Part shown: positions 1 through 8,200 of the stretch, in pieces
Layout: every line of letters begins with the position of its first letter
How positions within the stretch are numbered: the first letter of the stretch is position 1
Source: a virus
IMG/VR virus record: IMGVR_UViG_3300038629_000085
Location: 1-26,324 of that record
DNA: 26,324 bases
Direction: 5' to 3' (one strand)
Translations under genes and position numbers: made by a program
The notes under the pieces: model-generated
Databases searched by the model: none
Told to the model about the DNA's origin: nothing
What the model saw: the letters and a program-made list of their open reading frames with translations, nothing else

Positions 1-2
1 CG

Positions 3-1613
3 CAACTAGATGACGCGAGCATTAGCCGACGCAATGGATCAACTGGGTTGCTGTGTGCAGCAACGACTGACTATGTGACGATCCCAGCGGCGAACGTAAC
101 ACTAGGTAGCGGTGACTTCGGAATTGAATTTTGGACTAGAGCGACCACGAGCGTAGCCAGCAAAACTGTTTACGAGCAGAGAATATCCAACGCTGCTCAA
201 GTAGCACCAACAATCTATACATCCGCGAGTAGTTTTTTTACATTCTTCGTTAATGGGGCAGATAGAATAACCGGGACAACGGTTGTCGTGATTGGTCAGT
301 GGTATCACATAGTCGTACAACGAGAAAACGGCGTAACTAGGATGTATGTGGATGGCTTTCAGGAGGGTGAGCATTACGTTGATGCAAATAATTATCTCTC
401 ACAGCTAGTCACGTTCGGTGCGCGATGGGATGCAACTACAAATTCTTTTACAGGTTCGCTTGATGGGCTTAGAGTTCTAGTCGGCGCACCACTGTACCCG
501 ATTAACTTCACGCCGCCGACAGAAGCATATCCAACTGAAGACACATACTTTGGCAGTGTTGCCTTTTTGGGAAATTTTGACGGTGCTGATGGGGCTACCA
601 GTTACACATCTGAGGATGGTGGACAACGGGTTGCAACTTTTGAAGGGAGCGCAGAAATTGATACCGCTCAGTTCAAGTTCGGAACTTCGTCAGCCTTCTT
701 TGACGGCACTACTGACTGGATTCACTTCCCTGATTCCGATGATTTTTCGTTTGGTGCAGGCCAATTCACTGTTGAAGGTTGGTGGCGATTCAACGGTGAT
801 CCCGGCACTGGCTCTCATTTGCTCGTCGCTCACTACGACCATGTTGCAAATGAACGTAGCTGGCTTATAGAGCTTAACAACAATGAACTCTGGTGGGCAT
901 GGACTACAGACGGTAATCCGGGTACATACGCACAAATAGATACCCCGTGGAACCCTGTCGGTGATCAATGGTATCACCTTGCAGTTACACGAGATGCTAG
1001 TAATGATCTTCGTATTTTTATTGACGGCGTAGTGCTAACGACAGTAGCTAATGCTGTGACATATCATCCAGCAACTAGCACCTTATCGGTCGGTGGAACG
1101 GCGACAGGCAACGCTTCAATGCTAGGCTGGATTGATGAGGTCAGGGTTACTAAGGGTGTAGCACGATACACAGCTGCCTTCACCCCTGTGTCATCAGCAT
1201 TTGTGGGAGCGCCTGCCGCTGGTGGGGCAGCTGCCGATTCTGTTTTTACTGTTGGTGACCCGCTTATAGTGACACAGATTGATGGACCGACAACTCAGGT
1301 AACAGGAGAGTTGGAGTTCCTCGGTAAGCTGAGCGCGAATGTAACGACTGTGATCACGACCACTCATACGGCAGCTGATGAGCATGTGATCTTGGTTGAT
1401 GATGACACAGCAGCAGCTACTGTTACGGTGACGCTGCCAGCCGCAGCGACAGCAAAGACTATCTATCAGATTAAGAAGCTCGGCACGACAGCGAGCGTGA
1501 TTATTGATGGTGATGCCAGCGAGCTGATTGACGGCGCTCTCACTATTACCTTAAACGCACAGTACGAATCAGTTATGCTGGTCTCGGACGGAACATTCTG
1601 GAGCATCATCTAA
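3..1613 (+). CDS. LamG-domain tail/adhesin protein, 5' partial
   Basis: The frame is open to the left edge of the window, so the true start lies outside it; a TTG at 48 is only an internal alternative. Counting from 48, residues about 10-160 and 190-395 are two concanavalin A-like (LamG/jelly-roll) domains. Each has the pattern 'sgDFgIEFW.R / GQFTVEGWWRF', then 'WYHIVVQR / WYHLAVTRD', then a 'DGLRV / DEVRVTKG' turn. A spacer leads to a beta-rich C-terminal region (about 410-521) ending in YESVMLVSDGTFWSII, of a kind common at the ends of phage fibre proteins. LamG domains bind glycans or proteins, so a role in host-surface binding is likely. The stop overlaps the next start as TAATG. The domain type is confident; tail fibre versus head decoration is inference. 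Confidence 0.8.
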   Translation, partial: QLDDASISRRNGSTGLLCAATTDYVTIPAANVTLGSGDFGIEFWTRATTSVASKTVYEQRISNAAQVAPTIYTSASSFFTFFVNGADRITGTTVVVIGQWYHIVVQRENGVTRMYVDGFQEGEHYVDANNYLSQLVTFGARWDATTNSFTGSLDGLRVLVGAPLYPINFTPPTEAYPTEDTYFGSVAFLGNFDGADGATSYTSEDGGQRVATFEGSAEIDTAQFKFGTSSAFFDGTTDWIHFPDSDDFSFGAGQFTVEGWWRFNGDPGTGSHLLVAHYDHVANERSWLIELNNNELWWAWTTDGNPGTYAQIDTPWNPVGDQWYHLAVTRDASNDLRIFIDGVVLTTVANAVTYHPATSTLSVGGTATGNASMLGWIDEVRVTKGVARYTAAFTPVSSAFVGAPAAGGAAADSVFTVGDPLIVTQIDGPTTQVTGELEFLGKLSANVTTVITTTHTAADEHVILVDDDTAAATVTVTLPAAATAKTIYQIKKLGTTASVIIDGDASELIDGALTITLNAQYESVMLVSDGTFWSII

Positions 1614-2380
1614 TGTCTTATTCCCCTTTTAGTGATTACAACATTGAGGTTCGGCTTGGCAATATCGCTGGTCGCTCAATGGTTGATATTAGTGGTCACA
1701 ACGAAGACCTCGGCACAACCAGAACGACCGTGGCACCTACACTGGACACGCTCGATATTGATCAAAGCGACCTGACGACCACACCCGCAACTGTCGATGT
1801 TGCATCTACAGAGAACGTAGAGGACGTTGATACGACTGGCACAGGTCTGAGGTCACTGACATTGTTTGGGCTTGACGCTTCTGGCATAGCACAGTCAGAG
1901 ACGATCCTGATGAATGGCAATACCGAGGTACTCAGCGGTCTCACGTACTCGGCAGTGCTTGGCTGGGAGGCGCTTACTTGGGGTGCCACTGGCTTCAATG
2001 AGGGGGTCATCTGGGTAGGCAACGGCACCTTCACCACTGGTGTTCCAGCGACCAAGTACTTTTCCGGTGACATCGGACACAATAATGGACTGTCAGCCTA
2101 TTACGTTGTGCCAGCAGCGAAGACGCTTTTACTGCAACAGATCGTGGTTAATGCGACCACCGCAGCAGCGGCAGTAGAGATTTTTATTGAGACCAGCTCA
2201 GATGGGGCTATCTGGTTTACTCGACCACCTCTTGGCTTCGATGCTGGTGGGGTGATCACCTCACCCATCATTGGCATGGCTGGTCTTGTGGCAGGAACGC
2301 ACGTCAGGATACAAGGGGTAGCTTCAGCAGCAGCTACTGATACGACAGCCATCTTGAGCGGAATGTTGATAGACGACTAG
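1613..2380 (+). CDS. Putative virion structural protein, 255 aa
   Basis: The ATG overlaps the stop of the LamG gene (TAATG), which points to coupled translation. The protein is rich in Thr, Ala, Gly and Val, has few Lys or Cys, and shows alternating beta-strand character with no signal peptide or membrane segment. The C-terminal half (YYVVPAAKTLLLQQIVVNA, then IFIETSSDGAIW and GTHVRIQG) looks like a beta-sandwich of the kind found in small phage capsid or tail accessory proteins. I do not recognise a named family. Its position between a LamG protein and the internal virion proteins supports a structural role. The next gene starts 10 bases after its stop. Confidence 0.6.
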   Translation: MSYSPFSDYNIEVRLGNIAGRSMVDISGHNEDLGTTRTTVAPTLDTLDIDQSDLTTTPATVDVASTENVEDVDTTGTGLRSLTLFGLDASGIAQSETILMNGNTEVLSGLTYSAVLGWEALTWGATGFNEGVIWVGNGTFTTGVPATKYFSGDIGHNNGLSAYYVVPAAKTLLLQQIVVNATTAAAAVEIFIETSSDGAIWFTRPPLGFDAGGVITSPIIGMAGLVAGTHVRIQGVASAAATDTTAILSGMLIDD

Positions 2381-2390
2381 GAGAACGAAG

Positions 2391-2516
2391 ATGATGAATT
2401 TGATTATTGGAATGATCGCTGGAGCAGTCATTATTATGCTGCTACCACCGAAGTATGAGGACTGGCTTCGCCAGTGGATTATCACACAGTGGCAAAAACT
2501 TACCAAAAGGGGGTAG
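2391..2516 (+). CDS. 41-aa single-pass membrane peptide
   Basis: A short frame with a good ribosome site: AGGAG at 2379-2383 (overlapping the upstream stop), seven bases before ATG. The peptide has one hydrophobic helix (LIIGMIAGAVIIMLLPP, residues about 4-20) and a basic, Trp-rich tail (WLRQWIITQWQKLTKRG). It ends one base before the next gene's start, in the tightly spaced late operon. It resembles small phage membrane peptides in general size and shape only; a role in lysis timing, entry or membrane anchoring cannot be told apart. An ATG at 2394 is an equally possible start. Confidence 0.55.
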   Translation: MMNLIIGMIAGAVIIMLLPPKYEDWLRQWIITQWQKLTKRG

Positions 2517-2517
2517 A

Positions 2518-3024
2518 ATGACTACCATAAAGATCAGACAGGCTAAGCCCTTAGATGCTTCCAATATCGCTCGACTCTTGATCGAGTGCCATGAGGAAGG
2601 TAGCGCTTACCCACCAGTCGATCACACCATCGGACTTCGATGGATAACACGGACCCTAGAACATGGCTACGTTCTTGTAGCTGATGTGTCCGGCAGACTG
2701 GTGGGAACACTGGCTCTCACCAACTATCAGTTTCCATGGTCACCCAAGTGGTACATGTACTTGGAGTGGCTCTATGTGCAGAATAAATTTCGTAAAGGTG
2801 GAGCATTCGAGGCGCTGTTGACAGCCACTCACGCTCACGCAGATGAAGTTGATGCACCGATAGTTGCCGGGGTATCGGCTGCTGATGCAAGGGTCATCTT
2901 GAAGGACAAGATGTTCCAACATCACGGCTATAAATATCTCGGTGGCGACTTCATCAGGAGTGAAGCCAGTGGGCGGCAAGAAAACCAAGCAGACGGACAC
3001 GTACACACCACCATCGTGGGTTGA
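2518..3024 (+). CDS. GNAT-family N-acetyltransferase
   Basis: The start at 2518 is chosen over the upstream in-frame ATG at 2455 because AAAAGGGGG lies just before it (GGGGG at about 2509-2513) and it follows the 41-aa gene's stop directly. This gives 168 aa. The fold pattern is GNAT-like: MTTIKIRQAKPLDASNIARL opens with the usual beta1-alpha1, VLVADVSGRLVGTLALTNY gives beta2-3, and YLEWLYVQNKFRKGGAFEALL fits the acetyl-CoA motif A region, where the P-loop is degenerate (FRKGGA rather than RGxGxG/A). GNATs transfer acetyl groups from acetyl-CoA to amines; phage versions are often found beside virion genes, but the substrate is unknown. The 3' end overlaps the next gene. Confidence 0.75.
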   Translation: MTTIKIRQAKPLDASNIARLLIECHEEGSAYPPVDHTIGLRWITRTLEHGYVLVADVSGRLVGTLALTNYQFPWSPKWYMYLEWLYVQNKFRKGGAFEALLTATHAHADEVDAPIVAGVSAADARVILKDKMFQHHGYKYLGGDFIRSEASGRQENQADGHVHTTIVG

Positions 3025-3847
3025 AAGTAACGCACAGCTTGCCAATCAGATTGGCAGCAGGATCGGCACCAAGGAATGGGAAGGCTATAGCGGCGAGCGT
3101 GTAGCAGGTCTATCTGAGAACGAGCAGATGGGTATGCAGCTGGCGCGTGACAATGTTGGCATAGCTCAGCCGTATTACGACAAAGCTGAAGGCGCTCTTG
3201 AGAGCGGGATGCAGTCGTGGGCTGATGCCGACCAATCCAAATTCATAAACCCGTACATCAAAGGTGCATTGGACCCGGCAGCTCGTGAGATACGAGAGCA
3301 GGGCGCGAGAGATATTAACGCGCTTGAGGGTAGATCAGCGTCCATGAATGCCTTCGGTGGCAGTAGAGCGGCTCTGGCTCAGTCTGAGGCACGTAAGAAC
3401 ACCCTGCAAGGTGTCGAAGACCTGTATGGCAAAGGTTACGCCGCTGCCTACGAGTTCGGCGCTCAGATATTCGGTGATGAACGTACTCGCGATCTGGAAG
3501 CGGCTGGTAGATTCCAGTTACTCGGTGGAGCAGTTCAGGACTCATCACAAACAGACATCTCCACCTTAATGACAACGGGCGCTACTGATCGCGGTATTCA
3601 ACAGTCGATTGCAGATTTTGATTTTGCTCAATTCATGGAGGAACGAGACTGGGATTGGAAGCAGCTCGCAGGTGTTGTCTCTGCCCTTCAGGGTACTCAT
3701 GGGTCGTACGGCACTACCTCCACCAGTGAGACCGAGCAGAGCGGTGGAGAAGGTATGCAAGCGCTTGGCATGATCGCACAGGTGGTCGCGGCTATGTATA
3801 CAGGTGGAGCATCAACAGTAATAACTGAAGGACCCATTGGCGGCTAA
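2969..3847 (+). CDS. Putative internal virion / DNA ejection protein
   Basis: The frame opens at GTG 2942, but GTG 2969 has AGGAG at 2956-2960 with an 8-base spacer and is my preferred start (292 aa), inside the last 56 bases of the GNAT gene. The N-terminus has the PPSWVESNAQLANQ pattern followed by YSGERVAGLSENEQ. The middle (NPYIKGALDPAAREIREQG, then AFGGSRAALAQSEARKN) is a long Ala/Gln/Glu-rich helix region. The C-terminus is a Gly/Ala-rich apolar segment (MQALGMIAQVVAAMYTGG) that could insert in a membrane. This layout recurs in podovirus-type proteins just before the large internal proteins. A role in the ejected core is inference from composition and order; no enzyme motif is visible. 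Confidence 0.6.
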   Translation: MGGKKTKQTDTYTPPSWVESNAQLANQIGSRIGTKEWEGYSGERVAGLSENEQMGMQLARDNVGIAQPYYDKAEGALESGMQSWADADQSKFINPYIKGALDPAAREIREQGARDINALEGRSASMNAFGGSRAALAQSEARKNTLQGVEDLYGKGYAAAYEFGAQIFGDERTRDLEAAGRFQLLGGAVQDSSQTDISTLMTTGATDRGIQQSIADFDFAQFMEERDWDWKQLAGVVSALQGTHGSYGTTSTSETEQSGGEGMQALGMIAQVVAAMYTGGASTVITEGPIGG

Positions 3848-3859
3848 CGGAGTTCAACC

Positions 3860-5257
3860 ATGGTTATGAAAGACCCATTGGTAGGGGCACTACCAGAACA
3901 AACAAACATGGCATCTCAGCCTTTGACTGGGTTGCCATCATCCATGACTGGTGGTGTTGGTACAGGCATGATCCCACCTCAGTCAGGGCAACCCGGTTTA
4001 GCTCCTGCACCATCTCCCAATAGTACGCAAGTTGGTGGCGCACCCCTGTCCGGCAACGACGCAGACACTCGGCAAGCTGGTGCAGGAGCTGATTTCGATT
4101 TAGTAAAAGATCGCGGAAAACCTGATGAGTTCCATGCGAACAATCTGCTTGAGGCAGGCTCTGAAAAAGCCACTCAACTGGCAACAGATATAGCAGGTGG
4201 AAACCGCACTGGTGATGGCATGAATCAGGAGGACATCAACAGGGAGGGTACTCGCGCCAATGTTGCCATGGGAATGGACACTCAAGCGAAGGCTGATGCA
4301 GTTGTAACTCAAGTGGTTCTTGACCCTCTCGCGAAGACGATTAAGGCAGAGATTGCGAGTGATGATATTGATCCTGAAACTGGTCTTACCCGTCAGTCTC
4401 AAACCCAACTACAGGTCAGTGGTGCCGAATCATCAAAGGACGTTGAGACTCAGGTTGATGCAGCAGCTAAGCGTACTGGCATCAAGGACAAGGGAGTTAT
4501 AAAACGAACCAAAGAAGCCATGGTCAAATGGTGGAAACTTGGTAAGGATAACCCCAACACTGAAGAGCGAGAAGACCAAACGGTACAGGTCACCAACTTC
4601 ATGGGAGGCATGAACAGGCAAGAGCTTGGCATGTTCGTATTCCAGTGGGGCGCTATGTTGATGGCGAACTCCAGTGAGGGTTTTGGAGCCATGGGTACAG
4701 CTAGTCTTGGTGCGATGCAAGGACATCAGGGTCGTAAGGCAACCGAAGCAGCATCTGCTCTCAGTGCCGAAGAGATGGACATCAAGCGACGGAATGCTAC
4801 TTCGTCAGAGGAGACAGCTGCGGCTGCAACAACTCGTGCTGAAGCGTATGCGGAAGGTATGGGTGCGGTGCGTGGTGGCGTAGGTGAATGGAAGCGAGAG
4901 TTCTACAGATCAATTGGCTGGTCTGATGAGAAGATCGCACAGGCTGCTGAAGGCATCCTAACGACAGAACAGCTGTTCGATGACGTATCAGCTGGACTGA
5001 GAGATCAGCGAGCTGAGGCTGCCGCCAAGGAGACCATGAATATGCCAGATAATATGAGGCGTAAGACTGCAATGCCTGATGGTACAAAGGTTCCAACGGC
5101 AGACCTAACTGACCAGCAGATCAATGATCTTGCAACAGCATCGACACAGAGTTCGATTAAAGCACGTGGTGCATTGGGTGGCGCAAAGCCGGGAAGCTCA
5201 GCGCTGAATAAGAGCACATCCGATTACCTAAACGAAGCCCAAACTAACGACGAGTGA
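3860..5257 (+). CDS. Putative internal virion protein, 465 aa
   Basis: GGAG at 3849-3852 lies seven bases before this ATG; a second ATG at 3866 is also possible. Residues 1-90 are low complexity (Pro, Gly, Ser, Thr). Residues about 90-200 are polar and helical. Residues about 245-300 contain an apolar stretch (LGMFVFQWGAMLMA, then GFGAMGTASLGAMQGHQG) followed by an Ala/Glu-rich helix, a pattern typical of phage proteins that sit in the internal core and cross the host envelope during DNA entry. No enzymatic motif is seen. It lies between another putative ejection protein and the giant protein, much as T7 gp15 lies between gp14 and gp16; that is a comparison of order, not of sequence. The next start is six bases past the stop. 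Confidence 0.6.
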   Translation: MVMKDPLVGALPEQTNMASQPLTGLPSSMTGGVGTGMIPPQSGQPGLAPAPSPNSTQVGGAPLSGNDADTRQAGAGADFDLVKDRGKPDEFHANNLLEAGSEKATQLATDIAGGNRTGDGMNQEDINREGTRANVAMGMDTQAKADAVVTQVVLDPLAKTIKAEIASDDIDPETGLTRQSQTQLQVSGAESSKDVETQVDAAAKRTGIKDKGVIKRTKEAMVKWWKLGKDNPNTEEREDQTVQVTNFMGGMNRQELGMFVFQWGAMLMANSSEGFGAMGTASLGAMQGHQGRKATEAASALSAEEMDIKRRNATSSEETAAAATTRAEAYAEGMGAVRGGVGEWKREFYRSIGWSDEKIAQAAEGILTTEQLFDDVSAGLRDQRAEAAAKETMNMPDNMRRKTAMPDGTKVPTADLTDQQINDLATASTQSSIKARGALGGAKPGSSALNKSTSDYLNEAQTNDE

Positions 5258-5263
5258 TAATAC

Positions 5264-8200
5264 GTGAGCGTATCGCGAGAGCAGATCGAACGAGCATTGG
5301 AGTCGGCTAAGCAGGATAATAACCAGTCAGCCGTCAGCGAGCTTCAGGGAATGTTGGAGTCTCAGCCAGCCGTACCAGCAGGGTATCAACCCGGAGCGCT
5401 GAGCACTGAGGTTGGCGGCATCGATGCGCCGCCATTATCTCAGCCAACTGCGACTGAATCTGATATCGATTCATCTCTACAAGCTCGTCTCAATCCTGAG
5501 CCAGCACAGCCAAAACCAATGATGAACGATCGTGAGCGAGGAATGGCTCAGGAAACGTATGACGCTGATATGGAGCTAGTGAAGAGCGGCGCTGCCAAAC
5601 CGACACAAGATCAGCTCGATGAATTCATGGGTGCGAAGATGGGCAACACCCCATGGACTGATCCACTTGGTCGGCAGGTTGTTGTCGATCAGAAGACTGG
5701 TAAGGCACGTTGGTCTGCTCTGTCGCCTGACCAGATGGAAGAGTCTCTACGTCGTAAAGATCGAGGCAGCACAACAAAGGCAACGGCTGGTGCTATTGGT
5801 TATGGTGCCACTCGTGTTGGTGGTGCCCTGCTGGGTACTGCTGAAGCCGAGATATCACAGAACAATGCCTTCCAGCAGTTCCTACTGACAGGTGACAAGT
5901 CACTGCCAAAGTCTGAGCAAGATCGCATCATGGGGCTGGCACGCGAAAAGTACGGTGACGATGTTGACCCCGGATCAATCCCCGCTGGTCAGGTAAAGAA
6001 GTGGATCGACATGAACCCAGAGAATGATCTGGCGTTCAGGAATATCGCTGGTGATGAATGGTGGGAAGAGCGCAAAGAGTTCGCTGCCAGACTGGGTAAC
6101 CGCATTAGCTCAGTGGTCCCTCGTATGCCAGTCAACCTCTTCGGTGCTGATGATCCCATTGGTGCGCTGACAGGTCAGGATGCGTACGAAGGTATTGACT
6201 ACACTGGCAAGAGAGAGCCGTCATTCCCCGGTGCGTCAGAGATGATGCAAAGCTGGGAGTCAGATGCAGACAAGGGCACCGGAATCTATGAGGGTGTAAT
6301 CCTGCCGCTTGTGAAGCGTGAAACTGGAAAGTCACCAGCACTACATGCGGAGGAGTTCTCAGAAGGATTCATTGACAAGTACTACGATGAAGAGCAGCTC
6401 GCTGAGAGAGAGATGCCGATCTTCTCTGGTGATGTGGAGATCAACAGCCTTGGCGACATCCTGAACTCCGATCTATACACGGACCCGAACAGTAAACTGA
6501 TGAACCCTGAAGCGTTGTTCCTGATGTTCATGGAAAACGCACCTGAGCTTGGCGTTAGTTTCGCCGTCACTCGTGGTGCTGGTGCTGCTGGTGCACGTGT
6601 TGGGGCACGTGGTGCTTACGGTCAGACCGTTGAACGAATGAACAAGGCGCGTGAAACAGCAGCTGGTCGTAGTGGCATGTTGGCTGGTGGCGCAACAGAA
6701 GGCGTGCTGGTCCAGACTCATGTTGAGAATGAGACCCGGAAGATACTCGATCAGATTCCCATTGAACAATGGGAGAGCAACGAATCGTTTCTGGCGATGG
6801 TTGAGGCAGGCTTAACTCCAGAGGGCGCTAAACAAGTCCTCACACAGGAGAAGGCGAGCAAGGCTGGCACCAGTGCGGCTGTAGTCACCATGTTGTCTGG
6901 TGCTCCAATGAACCGACTGATGGCTAGGAGCGCAGCTGGTGAGTTGATGCAGAAAAATGTAGCGGCACGACGCACTGTCGGCGCACTCGGTGAGCCACTG
7001 ACTGAAGGTGGTCAGGAAGTCATGGAGATGCTACAGACAGAAGCGGCTGTTCGTCCCATTGATCCAGACAACCCTATCTTCGCTGACCCGAATCGCTACT
7101 ACGAAGCGTTCGGTGGTGGTGCTTTAATTTCAACTCCGTTTGGTATCTCTGGCGTAATGCAGCCCGGAGCACCAGTTGGTATTGATAAGGCAGACCTTGC
7201 TGCCATCAGGTCAACATCTAATTACATGAAGGCGACCAACGAGCGATTCAAATACGAAACCATGCTCTCCGATCCAGAGCATATTGCAGACACGTCACCG
7301 AACGAACGTCTTGCTGAGCTAAACAAACTTGAGAAGCTCCAGTTGGTAGAGTCAGAGTCGATCCTCAAGGCTGAACCCAGCATGAGGAAATTCCTTCAGA
7401 AGCAGAACACACGTACTGCTGAAGCCGAACTGAAGATGCTCAATCGCTTGGTGATGCGTGCGAACGCAATGAAGAACGACATCGCTGTTGCTCGATCAAA
7501 GCGCACTACGGCAATGGAGATGCGTGACGCTGAGCGTGAGGTGATGACGGATCGTGCTGAGCTTCAGAAAAAGGTCAACGATCAGGTCATTAAGCTCGAA
7601 GATATTCAGAGTCTTACCGCAGCAATCGAGTCGGTACAGGAACTTGGTTCTGTCTCACCAGAGCAAGAGCAGTCTCTAATCAAAGAGGGATACGCGAGGC
7701 GATCAAAAGAAGGTCAGCTGGTAATCTTGCCAAAGGGCAGGCGTGCCACGAAGGAGCTTAACCGACAGGCACGTGGGTTACAGGACCGTCTGGAGAAGGG
7801 TTTCACTGGAGATGAACGCAGGCAGGGTGAGAACCTCCTTAAGCGAGACTTAGTTGATTCCGCTGGTCCGGTTGAACGCGAGTCGATGCTGTATCAGGAC
7901 AACCTGACTGGTGCACAGAACCGAAGAGCATTCAATGAGCGTCAGGAACATATAGACGTTCGCGAGGGTGATGAGAAGATAGAACGTGTTGGCGCAGCGC
8001 CAGCTATCGCTGCGGTTGATGTGGACTCTCTGGCATGGGTGAACGACAACATGACTCACTCATCTGGAGATCGTTTGCTGGTAGCCGTCTCAGACGCGCT
8101 GAGCAAACAGAAGGGAGTAGAGGTCTTCAGGTTAGGTGGTGATGAGTTCGCCGTTACAGCAGCCTCTCAGGAGGCGTTGGAGACCGCTATGCAGGCAGCG

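Noticed and set aside
48-50. TTG 48 as start of the LamG gene
   Set aside because: The same frame is open back to base 3 with no ribosome site near 48, and starting at 48 would trim the first strand of the LamG domain. The gene is treated as 5' partial.
5264-8000. Lytic transglycosylase domain in the giant protein
   Set aside because: Looked for because internal virion proteins often carry one. No ES-type SLT motif was found in the N-terminal third.
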